37,448 bases of DNA from an uncultured Marinicella sp. (GCA_947502595.1 CANNAM010000018.1:1-37448), one strand, 5' to 3'. Positions 1 through 8,057 are shown, counted from the stretch's first letter. Translations and numbers: made by a program. Notes: generated by a model from the letters alone, not told the origin.

Positions 1-26
1 TTTCATTGTTCACCTTCTTTTCCGAA

Positions 27-41
27 GTGATATCATATCAC
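27..41. promoter_or_regulatory. Perfect 15-bp palindrome, candidate operator
   Basis: GTGATATCATATCAC is an inverted repeat with 7-base arms around one central base. On the minus strand it lies about 20 bases before a possible start codon (ATG read at 6-4) that has a good Shine-Dalgarno sequence (GAAGGTGA). It therefore probably belongs to a minus-strand gene that leaves the window at its left edge. That gene would be co-directional with copA and just downstream of it. Its identity cannot be seen; a regulator is one possibility. The binding protein is unknown. Confidence 0.4.
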
Positions 42-72
42 CTCTAAGTTGGTGGCCAATTTAACTGTACCA

Positions 73-2553
73 CTACAACCTCAACCGCAACGCATTCCCA
101 ATCACCGAAACCGAACTCAAGCTCATGGCCGCTGCAGCAATCATTGGTGACAACAACAAACCAAAGAACGGGAACAACACACCGGCTGCGACCGGCACGC
201 CGACGCTGTTGTAGACCAGGGCGAAGAACAGGTTTTGTTTGATGTTGCGCATCACGGCGTCGCTGAGCAGACGGGCTTTGACGATGCCTTTGAGGTCGCC
301 TTTGACCAGGGTGATTTCGGCGCTTTCGATGGCGACGTCGGTGCCGGTGCCCATGGCGATGCCGACATCGCTTTTGGCCAGTGCCGGCGCGTCGTTAATG
401 CCGTCTCCGGCCATGGCGACGATATGCCCTTCGTTTTGTAGCTGCTCGACGAATTGCATTTTATCTTGCGGTAGCATGCCGGCTTTAAAGTCGGAGAGGT
501 TTAAGGCTTTAGCTACGGTGCGGGCGGTGTCTTTGTTGTCGCCGGTGAGCATGATGACATTGACGCCGTCGTCTTGCAGGGCTTTGATGGCTTCGGCGGC
601 GGTGTCTTTTATGCGATCGCCGATGACCACTAAGCCGACGACTTGTTTGTCCACCGCGAGGTAGGACACGGTTTTTCCTTGTTGTTGGTAGGCTTTGGCT
701 TGGGAGATGATGCCTTCGCTTAAGTTGGCCTCGACTGTGTGCATGAGTTTATCGTTACCCAGTGCCAGAGATTGGTTATTGACGTTACCGACCACGCCCT
801 GGCCGGTGACTGAATCAAAATCATGGGCTTCGGATAATTCAATGTTCTGCTCACGGGCATAGTTGACTGTGGCGGTGGCTAAAGGGTGTTCACTGCTGCG
901 ATTAAGTGAGGCCACCAGGGCGCTGACTTCATCGGCACTGAGTTTGTCGGTGGTGGTCTCAATGGTTTCAACGGTGGGCTTGCCTTCGGTTAGGGTGCCG
1001 GTTTTATCGACAATCAGGGTGTCCACGTGGTTCATTTTTTCCAGTGCTTCGGCGTTTTTAATGAGCACGCCATTTTGGGCGCCTTTACCGACGCCCACCA
1101 TAATCGACATCGGTGTGGCCAGACCCAAGGCGCAGGGACAGGCAATAATCAATACCGCAATGGCATTCACCAGGGCATAGACATAGGCCGGTTCCGGGCC
1201 GAATATCGCCCAGATGATAAAGGTGATGATTGAAACCAGTACCACCACCGGCACAAAATAACCGGCAATTGTATCGGCCAGTTTTTGCATCGGGGCTTGG
1301 GAGCGACTGGCTTCGTTGACCATGGTGACAATCTGCGCCAATAAGGTATCGGCACCGACTTTTTCAGCGGTCATGGTGAAGGATTGGTTGCCGTTAATGG
1401 TGCCGGAGGTGACTTTATCACCTGTGGATTTATCCACCGGAATGGGTTCGCCGGTAATGGCCGATTCATCGATGGATGATTCGCCTTGTTTAATAATCCC
1501 GTCCACCGGAATTTTACCGCCGGGTTTAATGCGCAGGACATCACCTTGTCTGACGTCGTTGATGCTGATTTCGTGCTCGACACCATCGACATCAACCAAT
1601 GTGGCTTTATTGGGCGCCAGTTTCAGCAGTTCTTTGACCGCGTCACTGGTTTTACTGTGGGCGCGGGCTTCCAGCACCTGACCCAACAGCACCAAGGTCA
1701 GAATCACGGTGGCGGCTTCAAAATAAACATGCACCGCACCGCTGTCAGTTTTAAATTCCGGCGGTAAGGTATCAGGAAATAATAAGGCAAAGAAACTGAA
1801 CAACCACGCCACCCCGGCACCGATACCGATGAGGGTGAACATATTCAGGTTCCAGGTTTTGATACTTTTATAGGCGCGTTCAAAGAACATCCAGGTGGTC
1901 CAAAACACCACCGGAATAGACAGGGCAAACTGCATCCAGTTACGGGTGGTGGCGCTGAAGGCTTTGCTGATGGGGTTACCGGGAATCATATCGCCCATTT
2001 CGAGGATAAAAATCGGTAAAGTAAACAATATCGACCACCAGAGTTTAGTCAGTAATCGTTTATAGGTTTTTTCCTCGCTACTGAGCTCCGGTTCTTTTAA
2101 CACCAAGTCCATACCGCATATCGGGCAATCACCGGGTTCATCTTTAATCACTTCGGGGTGCATAGGGCAGGTGTATTGTTCACTGACTCCAAATTGCACC
2201 GCCTGTTGTTCCACCAAATCCATACCACAGACCGGACAATCACCGGGGCCATCATAGGTTTTATCGCCTTCGCAGTGCATTGGACAATAAAAGATGCCGT
2301 TGCCGTCCACCGGTTCGGTTTTTTCCGGCTCGGGCGGGGTTACACCGGGTCGATAGATCTGATAGCGATCGTCGTTGAGTGCAGTTTCTAAGGCTGCAAA
2401 ATCGGCCTGATTTTGCCAGCTGATGTCGACTGTTTTGTGGTCTAAATCGACCGCAACATCGGCGACGCCTTGAACCGCTGTTAAAGCTGCTGTGACATGC
2501 TTGCGACAACCGCCGCAACTCATACCGGTGACCGGATAGGTGATTATTTTCAT
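73..2553 (-). CDS. copA: Copper-translocating P1B-type ATPase (CopA-like)
   Basis: Inner-membrane ATPase that most likely exports Cu(I) from the cytoplasm. The 826-residue protein begins with a heavy-metal-associated domain (GMSCGGC, Cys13 and Cys16). Two small metal-binding modules of the YCPMH...CPxCGMDLV type follow at about residues 88-113 and 127-152. The ATPase core then carries the translocation motif CPC (Cys472-Pro-Cys474), the phosphorylation motif DKTGT (Asp516), the SEHPLA motif and the GDGINDAPAL hinge. The last two membrane helices hold YN and MSLSS, the pattern expected of copper pumps (P1B-1) rather than zinc or cadmium pumps. The gene is complete, ending in TAG. There is no strong Shine-Dalgarno sequence before the ATG. 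The 3' half is richer in G+C than most of the window (hand-counted lines mostly 55-62%), which may reflect transfer. Silver could also be a substrate. Confidence 0.93.
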   Translation of the reverse strand: MKIITYPVTGMSCGGCRKHVTAALTAVQGVADVAVDLDHKTVDISWQNQADFAALETALNDDRYQIYRPGVTPPEPEKTEPVDGNGIFYCPMHCEGDKTYDGPGDCPVCGMDLVEQQAVQFGVSEQYTCPMHPEVIKDEPGDCPICGMDLVLKEPELSSEEKTYKRLLTKLWWSILFTLPIFILEMGDMIPGNPISKAFSATTRNWMQFALSIPVVFWTTWMFFERAYKSIKTWNLNMFTLIGIGAGVAWLFSFFALLFPDTLPPEFKTDSGAVHVYFEAATVILTLVLLGQVLEARAHSKTSDAVKELLKLAPNKATLVDVDGVEHEISINDVRQGDVLRIKPGGKIPVDGIIKQGESSIDESAITGEPIPVDKSTGDKVTSGTINGNQSFTMTAEKVGADTLLAQIVTMVNEASRSQAPMQKLADTIAGYFVPVVVLVSIITFIIWAIFGPEPAYVYALVNAIAVLIIACPCALGLATPMSIMVGVGKGAQNGVLIKNAEALEKMNHVDTLIVDKTGTLTEGKPTVETIETTTDKLSADEVSALVASLNRSSEHPLATATVNYAREQNIELSEAHDFDSVTGQGVVGNVNNQSLALGNDKLMHTVEANLSEGIISQAKAYQQQGKTVSYLAVDKQVVGLVVIGDRIKDTAAEAIKALQDDGVNVIMLTGDNKDTARTVAKALNLSDFKAGMLPQDKMQFVEQLQNEGHIVAMAGDGINDAPALAKSDVGIAMGTGTDVAIESAEITLVKGDLKGIVKARLLSDAVMRNIKQNLFFALVYNSVGVPVAAGVLFPFFGLLLSPMIAAAAMSLSSVSVIGNALRLRL

Positions 2554-2691
2554 GGTGTTTATTAAATTATTCAGTTGTTGTGCGGCTCAGCCAAGCTGAT
2601 TAGTCGTTTCAATTAGAGGGTGTTGGTTGTTTTAAAGCGTACATTTCTTACCAACCAAACAAACACTGAAGTTTTGCCTGACGTACCGTCC

Positions 2692-2713
2692 GTATTGCAT
2701 ATGATTGTAATAC
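2692..2713. promoter_or_regulatory. Imperfect dyad in copA upstream region
   Basis: Arms GTATTGCA and TGTAATAC match at 7 of 8 positions around a 6-base centre. On the minus strand the dyad lies just downstream of the proposed copA -10 box, where a repressor or activator could act. It does not look like the CueR operator (ACCTTCC...GGAAGGT) or the CopY box, so the regulator is unknown. Confidence 0.3.
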
Positions 2714-2715
2714 AT

Positions 2716-2745
2716 TTGATACAGTTATTGGCTACTTAAAGTCAA
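2716..2745 (-). promoter_or_regulatory. Candidate copA promoter
   Basis: On the minus strand TTGACT (2745-2740) is followed after 18 bases by TATCAA (2721-2716). The spacing suits sigma70 but the -10 box is imperfect. It would give a leader of about 155 bases before copA. The 314-base gap between copA and the DUF3011 gene holds only this promoter, the dyad beside it and the terminator at 2813-2843. Confidence 0.35.
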
Positions 2746-2812
2746 TGCCAACAACTTGCAGCAGCAACTTGGCGGGGTTGTGTGAGCGGCAGGTCAATTA
2801 AAGTGCTGGCAT

Positions 2813-2843
2813 AAAAAAAGCCCAGTTTATTAAGGCTGGGCTT
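2813..2843 (-). terminator. Rho-independent terminator of the DUF3011 gene
   Basis: Stem AAGCCCAG/CTGGGCTT (2818-2825 with 2836-2843) and a 10-base loop. On the minus strand this is followed by a run of T (plus-strand A run 2813-2819). It lies 25 bases beyond the stop of the DUF3011 gene and separates it from copA. Confidence 0.85.
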
Positions 2844-2867
2844 GTTGGGTGCATTATTTGCTTGGTA

Positions 2868-4103
2868 TCAGCGGTAGACTTTGAATTCGGCATAACAGTT
2901 ATTGGTTACGAATAACTGTCCTTGTGGATTAACCCCCCAGTTGCCAGTACAAGGGTATTTACCTTTGCTGATTTCACGGATGAGTTCAACGTCCCTGAAA
3001 GGGCCTTTGGTGTCGCATAATTTTAAGTTGTTGCGTCTGGATTTACATTTAACCTCAAAGGACTCTGTCACCGGTGCTTGATTGCCAACACTTCCAGGGA
3101 AAGTCATGAACCTGGCACGACAACCGTCTTTTACCCAAATACCATTGGCGTCATAACCCCAGCGGTTGTCACAACTGGCACTGGATAGTTGTTGAACAAA
3201 TTCCACGCGGCCAGAGGTATCGGCTCGACAGGTTTTCACTTGTCCGTAGTTTGATTCACAATACACCTCTCTGCCTTGACCGCCGGGTTGGTTACTGTAA
3301 CTGGGTTCTTGGTATTCAACTACGCTGAATTGAGCATGACAGCCGTTGCGTACCCACAGTCCATGGCTGGAATAACCCCAATTGCCGCGACAAGAATTGC
3401 GGTATGAACCGCCGATTTCTTGTATCAGTTCAACGCTTTGAAGGTCGGGCACTTGACAGTGTTCAACTCGAGTGCCTGTAGATCGACATTCCACAATGCC
3501 ATCTCGGCTGCCTGGTCCAGTGTAATTGTTTCTGACGATTCTGAAGTCTGCTTTACATCCGTTGGCCACCCAAATTTCATTTTGGTTAAAACCCCAATTG
3601 CCGCTGCAATTGCGGTTACTTAACTGGTGTATCAGTTGTACATCGGCACCTTGTAAGTTGGTGGCACAAGTTTGTCGGCGGTAGCTGTATGATTCACAAC
3701 GCAGCACGTCTTCGGTTTGGCCATAATGTTGTTGATAGCGATCGACTTGAAATTCTGCGCGACAACCATTGGTCACCCAAACACCATAGTAATCGTAGCC
3801 CCAGTTGCCTTGGCATTTGTTGTAGCCAAGCTGTTTGACCAGTCTGACCCCACCACTGGTGTCAGCGCGACAATGCTGTCTTTGACCGCGGACTGATTCA
3901 CAGACCAATCTGCCGCCAGTATTGTATTGGTTGTTGTTCCAGCTTTTGCTGTTCTTACTTTGCTTAAATTGTGCCTCAGTTGAATTGTTTTCAGTGGATA
4001 ATTTTTCCAGCTCGTTGACTGCGGATTTATCTGTGACGGCAAAAACCGCTGCAGACATCAACATCAGGATTAATACTGTACATCGCTTCATTTTCATTCT
4101 CAT
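2868..4103 (-). CDS. Secreted protein with five DUF3011 repeats
   Basis: Exported protein of unknown function. A signal peptide (MKMKRCTVLILMLMSAAVFA) is followed by a polar, Asn-rich linker and five copies of a unit of about 55-63 residues. The units match DUF3011: CES...C...VxLxxQL...C.GNWGYD..GIWV..GCRAxF. Counting from the farthest upstream ATG (4109), they sit at about residues 68-122, 135-191, 205-263, 282-336 and 351-413. Each has four cysteines, probably two disulfides, so the protein should fold in the periplasm or outside. Four ATGs (4109, 4103, 4097, 4091) lie in a hexamer repeat after the Shine-Dalgarno GGAG. I chose 4103 because its 7-base spacing is best; 4109 would have a spacing of one. 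DUF3011 has no established biochemical role that I know of. The gene is monocistronic, with its own terminator. Confidence 0.85.
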   Translation of the reverse strand: MRMKMKRCTVLILMLMSAAVFAVTDKSAVNELEKLSTENNSTEAQFKQSKNSKSWNNNQYNTGGRLVCESVRGQRQHCRADTSGGVRLVKQLGYNKCQGNWGYDYYGVWVTNGCRAEFQVDRYQQHYGQTEDVLRCESYSYRRQTCATNLQGADVQLIHQLSNRNCSGNWGFNQNEIWVANGCKADFRIVRNNYTGPGSRDGIVECRSTGTRVEHCQVPDLQSVELIQEIGGSYRNSCRGNWGYSSHGLWVRNGCHAQFSVVEYQEPSYSNQPGGQGREVYCESNYGQVKTCRADTSGRVEFVQQLSSASCDNRWGYDANGIWVKDGCRARFMTFPGSVGNQAPVTESFEVKCKSRRNNLKLCDTKGPFRDVELIREISKGKYPCTGNWGVNPQGQLFVTNNCYAEFKVYR

Positions 4104-4248
4104 TCTCATTCTCCGTAAACACTGCTAATTATTTTAACAACTGGCTAACCAATGTGTAGAACTATTTGTCAACAAGTTTGAAATGTTCGCTGCACCAAGG
4201 AAATAATCAGTGTCATGCTTAGCTTTTTAAGTGTTGCTAAAGTCACCC

Positions 4249-4276
4249 AAGCTGCCTGCATTTGGGTAGGCAGCTT
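4249..4276 (-). terminator. Hairpin downstream of the SDR operon
   Basis: A 9-bp perfect stem AAGCTGCCT/AGGCAGCTT with a 10-base loop, 67 bases after the last gene of the minus-strand acyl-CoA operon. There is no T run on either side. It may act as a weak terminator or as a 3'-end stabilising structure. Confidence 0.4.
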
Positions 4277-4342
4277 AATGACGTGGTTAATTGAGTCAAG
4301 TCATTGCCATTAATAACCTTGTCTATGAGGCCAGTAATTCAT

Positions 4343-5095
4343 TTAAGCCAAAAAACCACCATCAACAGGTAAGCTCACGCCAGTGATGTATTTGGCGGCA
4401 TCCGAAGCCAGGAACAGGTAGGCGGGTGCAATTTCTTCTGGTTGTGCCATTCGGCCCAATGGAATTTGTGGCAAAATCATTTTCAGCATGGCTTCATTTT
4501 GAGTTAATGCAGCGGCAAACTTGGTGTCAGTTAAGCCCGGCAATACGGCATTCACTCGAATGCCAAACTGCGCACACTCTTTGGCAAAACTTTCTGTCAT
4601 GGAAATGATGGCGGCTTTGGAAGCAGAGTAGAGTGATTGGTTGAAGCCTGCCACTTTGCCATTCACAGAGGAGGTGTTGATGATGACCCCAGACTGCTGT
4701 TTGCGCATCTGTTGGCCAGCCAACTGACTCATGTGAAAATAACCTTCGATGTTGACTTCTATGGTTTTTTTGATGGCTTCAAAGCCCATGTCCAAAACGT
4801 TGCCAAAGTAAGGGTTGGCAGCGGCGTTATTGATCATTACATCGATTCGGCCCAGCTGTTCAATGGTCTGTTGTATTAAATGTTCTCTGGATGCTTGGTC
4901 GCCATTGTGGCAGGTGATGGCGGTAGCCAAGCCACCGTCATCATGAATGGCCTTGGCCACGGCATCTATGCCATCTTGTGAGCGTGAACTGACCACTACG
5001 TGTGCGCCATGGTCTGCAAATTGGTGGGCGATGGCGGCTCCAATGCCACGACTGGCACCGGTAATGAGGACAACTTTATCTTTGAATTGAGTCAT
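4343..5095 (-). CDS. SDR family NAD(P)-dependent oxidoreductase
   Basis: Classical short-chain dehydrogenase/reductase of 250 residues, the usual length. It shows the cofactor motif TGASRGIG (residues 12-19), the NNAA variant of NNAG (89-92), the catalytic Ser at 142-143 and the YxxxK pair Tyr156/Lys160. The C-terminal GVSLPVDGGF is typical of the family. It is the last gene of the acyl-CoA dehydrogenase–TetR–phosphotransferase operon, 32 bases after the phosphotransferase, with its own Shine-Dalgarno (AGAGA). By context it probably oxidises or reduces a hydroxy- or keto-acyl-CoA; in levulinate-type pathways an SDR interconverts 4-keto and 4-hydroxy acyl-CoA. The substrate is not determined by the sequence. 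Confidence 0.9.
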   Translation of the reverse strand: MTQFKDKVVLITGASRGIGAAIAHQFADHGAHVVVSSRSQDGIDAVAKAIHDDGGLATAITCHNGDQASREHLIQQTIEQLGRIDVMINNAAANPYFGNVLDMGFEAIKKTIEVNIEGYFHMSQLAGQQMRKQQSGVIINTSSVNGKVAGFNQSLYSASKAAIISMTESFAKECAQFGIRVNAVLPGLTDTKFAAALTQNEAMLKMILPQIPLGRMAQPEEIAPAYLFLASDAAKYITGVSLPVDGGFLA

Positions 5096-5127
5096 GATTT
5101 TCTCTGAATTTATGTGTATTATTTAAA

Positions 5128-6129
5128 TTAAGTTAATTGGTCAAGTGCTTGTTTTAAAATCAAATCACGCACCATGCCCAGCGGTTTGAACGCGGGGTTA
5201 TCGGTTTGACCTTGTTCATAGCGACGGAAGATTTGCTGCAAGATTACAGCCAGTCTGAATAGCCCGTAAACATAGTAATAATGGTAATTATCAAAACTTT
5301 GGCCACTGGCTAAACTGTATTGATGCACCAGTTCATCACGGGTCAACATACCATCTAAGTAGGTTGGCATCATGCTGATGCGTTGTAGTAATTCGTGGTC
5401 GGTGGACTCGAACCAATAGGCCAATGAACAACCTAAATCCATCAATGGATCACCAATGGTGGTCATTTCCCAATCCAACACGCCGATGATTTGACTGGTA
5501 TTCAGCGGATCAAAAACCACATTATCAAATTTATAATCATTGTGAATCAAGGTATATGCTCGGTTGTCTGCAGGTTGATTATTGACCAACCATTTGATCA
5601 CAGGTTCAGCAATGTCTTGTGCAGGGGCCACTTGGGTGTAGCGGTGTACCCAGCCGGAAATTTGGCGGTCAATATAACCTGGGCCTTTGTTGAATTGCTG
5701 AAGTTGGTCAGTGGGCACTTGGTGCAATTGGTGGTGTACTTGCACCAACTCTTTACACAACAGACTCAGGTCAGTGCCTTGGTACAGGTCCGGCAGCTGT
5801 TGTCTGATGATGATGCCATTGATGGGTTCCATCAAATAAAACTCACGCTCAAAAACACTGGTATCTTGGCACATCAACACCGCTTTTGGACACAAGGGGA
5901 AATCGTTGTGTAGTTGTTGTAATAACTGGAACTCACGGTGCATGTCATGGGCGCCTTTGGCTTTGGTTCCAGGTGGTGAGGTGCGCATGATCCATTCATG
6001 TTGATTGTCTTTGATTGAATAGGTCAGGTTGGATGCGCCGCCTTTGAAAGCTTTGAAGTTCAACTCGCCATCAATTGGCAGCTGTTGTTTTAAATAAGCT
6101 GTGATCTGTTGCTGTTGTGTTTGGTTCAT
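5128..6129 (-). CDS. APH-family phosphotransferase, ACAD10/11 kinase-domain-like
   Basis: A 333-residue kinase-fold protein of the aminoglycoside/choline phosphotransferase family. The catalytic loop reads HNDYKFDN (His196, Asp198, Asn203) and the metal-binding motif is LDWE (Asp219), followed by TTIGDPLMDLG. That last stretch resembles the kinase half of human ACAD10/ACAD11 and LvaA of levulinate catabolism rather than drug-resistance enzymes. In those systems the kinase phosphorylates the 4-hydroxyl of a 4-hydroxyacyl-CoA. Here it sits in one operon with an acyl-CoA dehydrogenase whose C-terminus is also ACAD10/11-like, so I infer a related role. It overlaps the upstream TetR gene by 4 bases (ATGA), implying translational coupling. 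Aminoglycoside resistance is unlikely. Confidence 0.85.
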   Translation of the reverse strand: MNQTQQQQITAYLKQQLPIDGELNFKAFKGGASNLTYSIKDNQHEWIMRTSPPGTKAKGAHDMHREFQLLQQLHNDFPLCPKAVLMCQDTSVFEREFYLMEPINGIIIRQQLPDLYQGTDLSLLCKELVQVHHQLHQVPTDQLQQFNKGPGYIDRQISGWVHRYTQVAPAQDIAEPVIKWLVNNQPADNRAYTLIHNDYKFDNVVFDPLNTSQIIGVLDWEMTTIGDPLMDLGCSLAYWFESTDHELLQRISMMPTYLDGMLTRDELVHQYSLASGQSFDNYHYYYVYGLFRLAVILQQIFRRYEQGQTDNPAFKPLGMVRDLILKQALDQLT

Positions 6130-6821
6130 GATTTAACTCCCAGTAACTGGTATGCGCTGAATAATAAGTTGGCCACGTATTGATCAGCGCTGATATTTTT
6201 TTGTTGGTATTTCCACGGTTTAAGGTACCATTCTTGAAGCATTACTTTAAGCATGGCAGCAACAAAATCAGGGTTGCTGCATTGGCTTAAGCCTTGGTCA
6301 TTGGCTGCGTTGATGCGATTCAGCAAGGTGGCCTCCATGTACTGTTCAGAAGCCATGATTTTTTCCTTTAACTGTTTATCCAGACACTTGGATTCCATGA
6401 AAACAAAATAAAACCATTTTTTTAACCGTTCGCTGAGGTAAATATGCCTGGCCAGCAGTTCATTTAATTCAAAGATTGGATCTTGGTCACGTGTTTCGGT
6501 GTTGTTTAAACATATTTCAGCCATGTGTACCAAAGCGCCATGTATCATGGCCGCAATTTGTGTTTTGTTGGAAAAGTACTTGTACAATCCACCCATGCTG
6601 ACGCCGGATTGTTGGCTTAAATCACGCATGGTCATGGCCTGAAATCCTTTGCTGTTGGACAGAATGAACACGCTTTCAATGATGGTTTGAAATTTCTTGG
6701 TGGCGGTGTTGCGGTTTTTTAAATTCAGTTTTTCATGGTTTAAATCAAACAAACAGGACCATTCATCAGCCACCAAGGCATTGAATTCAGTTTGAAAAGT
6801 TGCGTAACTGAGGTTGATCAA
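6126..6821 (-). CDS. TetR/AcrR family transcriptional regulator
   Basis: A 231-residue DNA-binding regulator. The TetR helix-turn-helix lies at about residues 45-90 (MTMRDLSQQSGVSMGGLYKYF then SNKTQ), followed by a variable ligand-binding helical domain. About 45 residues precede the HTH, longer than usual, and no internal Met offers a shorter start. The start overlaps the stop of the acyl-CoA dehydrogenase gene by 4 bases and the end overlaps the phosphotransferase, so it is embedded in the operon. The likely target is the symmetric site at 8058-8081 between this operon and the divergent SDR gene, with an acyl-CoA as plausible effector. Both are inferences. Confidence 0.88.
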   Translation of the reverse strand: MINLSYATFQTEFNALVADEWSCLFDLNHEKLNLKNRNTATKKFQTIIESVFILSNSKGFQAMTMRDLSQQSGVSMGGLYKYFSNKTQIAAMIHGALVHMAEICLNNTETRDQDPIFELNELLARHIYLSERLKKWFYFVFMESKCLDKQLKEKIMASEQYMEATLLNRINAANDQGLSQCSNPDFVAAMLKVMLQEWYLKPWKYQQKNISADQYVANLLFSAYQLLGVKS

Positions 6822-8011
6822 AATTGCCTCAATAAGCTTTTTGCCAGAGATATTTTATGCACTTCATCAGGGCCGTCATAGATTCTGGCAGCGCGTTCTT
6901 CACGGTAGAAAAAAGACACAATGCTGTCATCTGTCATACCCAAGGCACCCATCGTTTGTAAGGCATTGTCTACCACCAGTTGTAACATATTAGCGGCTTC
7001 AAATTTAATCATCGATATGTGGTGTTTAGCCGCTTCAAACCCCTGAGAATCTACAATCTGTGCGGTTTCCATCACCAAGGCTCGCGAGGCATTCATGGCC
7101 GCAAATGATTCGGCTATTTTGGTTTGAATCACAGCTTGGTCAGCCAAGGTGCTGGTGGGGGTGATTTTTCGATGTTTTACGTGATTACACATGATGTCGA
7201 AGCAACGCTTGGCAATGCCTATCCAGCGCATACAATGTTGGATGCGACCAGGGCCTAACCGTTGTTGGGCCATTTTGAAACCTTGTCCGCGTTCGCCGAT
7301 CAAGTGATTGGCTGGAACTTTGCAGTCTACAAATTCGACTTCACTGTGCGAAAAATAACCCGCACCGGCGTGGCCCATCACTGAGATGTTGCGCAGGTTG
7401 CGGTAACCTGGGTTATCCAATGGCACGATGATCATGCTGGCACGCTGGTGTCGATGTGCTTCTGGATCGGTAACCGCCATAACAATGGTGAACGCAGCGC
7501 CATCGGCTGCTGTGGTGAACCACTTTCTGCCATTGATTACCCAGTGTCCATCAACCCATTCAGCTGTGGTGTCTAACAGTGTGGGGTTAGAACCTGCTGT
7601 GTGTGGCTCTGTCATGGCAAAACAACTGCGGGTCTCACCCAAGGACAAAGGCAGTAAAAAATTGGTTTTGATGAAGTCATTGGCATACAAATGTAACAGT
7701 TCGGTATTGCCTGCATCCGGTGCTTGGCAGCCAAAACAGTAATGACCCAGTGGTGATTGGCCTGATACTTCAGCAATTTGTGCCAATTGTGTGGTGCTTA
7801 AGTCCATGCCACCAAGATCGGTTGGTAGGTTAGGTGCCCACAAGCCTTGCGCTTTGACGGTGCTTCTGATTGCATCGAGTTTTACCGACAACGCATCCCA
7901 TTGTTGGGACAACAGCAGTGGTTCAAGGGGAATGATTTGTTGGCTGACTATTTGATCGATGCGCTTGAGCATGTCATTGAATTTATCTGCGGTGATTGGC
8001 GTGTTGTTCAT
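6818..8011 (-). CDS. Acyl-CoA dehydrogenase, ACAD10/11-like
   Basis: FAD-dependent acyl-CoA dehydrogenase of 397 residues with the N-terminal helical, middle beta (CFAMTEPHTAGSNP, FAD/substrate region) and C-terminal helical domains. The segment GERGQGFKMAQQRLGPGRI and the C-terminal YDGPDEVH (about 378-385) are characteristic. Where most family members carry the catalytic Glu of YEG, this protein has Asp (YDG), and DGPDEVH is the form I recall for ACAD10/ACAD11. In those proteins the domain works with a fused kinase to remove a 4-hydroxyl group; here the kinase is a separate gene two places downstream. It is first in a four-gene operon transcribed from the divergent control region at 8050-8092. 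No Shine-Dalgarno sequence is obvious. Confidence 0.9.
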   Translation of the reverse strand: MNNTPITADKFNDMLKRIDQIVSQQIIPLEPLLLSQQWDALSVKLDAIRSTVKAQGLWAPNLPTDLGGMDLSTTQLAQIAEVSGQSPLGHYCFGCQAPDAGNTELLHLYANDFIKTNFLLPLSLGETRSCFAMTEPHTAGSNPTLLDTTAEWVDGHWVINGRKWFTTAADGAAFTIVMAVTDPEAHRHQRASMIIVPLDNPGYRNLRNISVMGHAGAGYFSHSEVEFVDCKVPANHLIGERGQGFKMAQQRLGPGRIQHCMRWIGIAKRCFDIMCNHVKHRKITPTSTLADQAVIQTKIAESFAAMNASRALVMETAQIVDSQGFEAAKHHISMIKFEAANMLQLVVDNALQTMGALGMTDDSIVSFFYREERAARIYDGPDEVHKISLAKSLLRQF

Positions 8012-8049
8012 GGTGTATATTGGCTCTGAGTTAGGCTGAGTATTGCCTT

Positions 8050-8055
8050 AGTATA
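8050..8055 (-). promoter_or_regulatory. Candidate -10 box of the acyl-CoA dehydrogenase operon
   Basis: On the minus strand the hexamer reads TATACT. It would start transcription near 8043 and give a leader of roughly 30 bases. It mirrors the plus-strand TATGAT at 8087-8092 across the inverted repeat at 8058-8081. Confidence 0.5.
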
Positions 8056-8057
8056 AC

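Noticed and set aside
235-1767. Several plus-strand open frames opposite copA
   Set aside because: They are antisense shadows of a G+C-rich coding region, without Shine-Dalgarno sequences or family motifs.
5128-6129. Aminoglycoside resistance gene
   Set aside because: The fold is shared, but motifs and operon context fit the ACAD10/11-type kinase; nothing points to a resistance cassette or mobile element.
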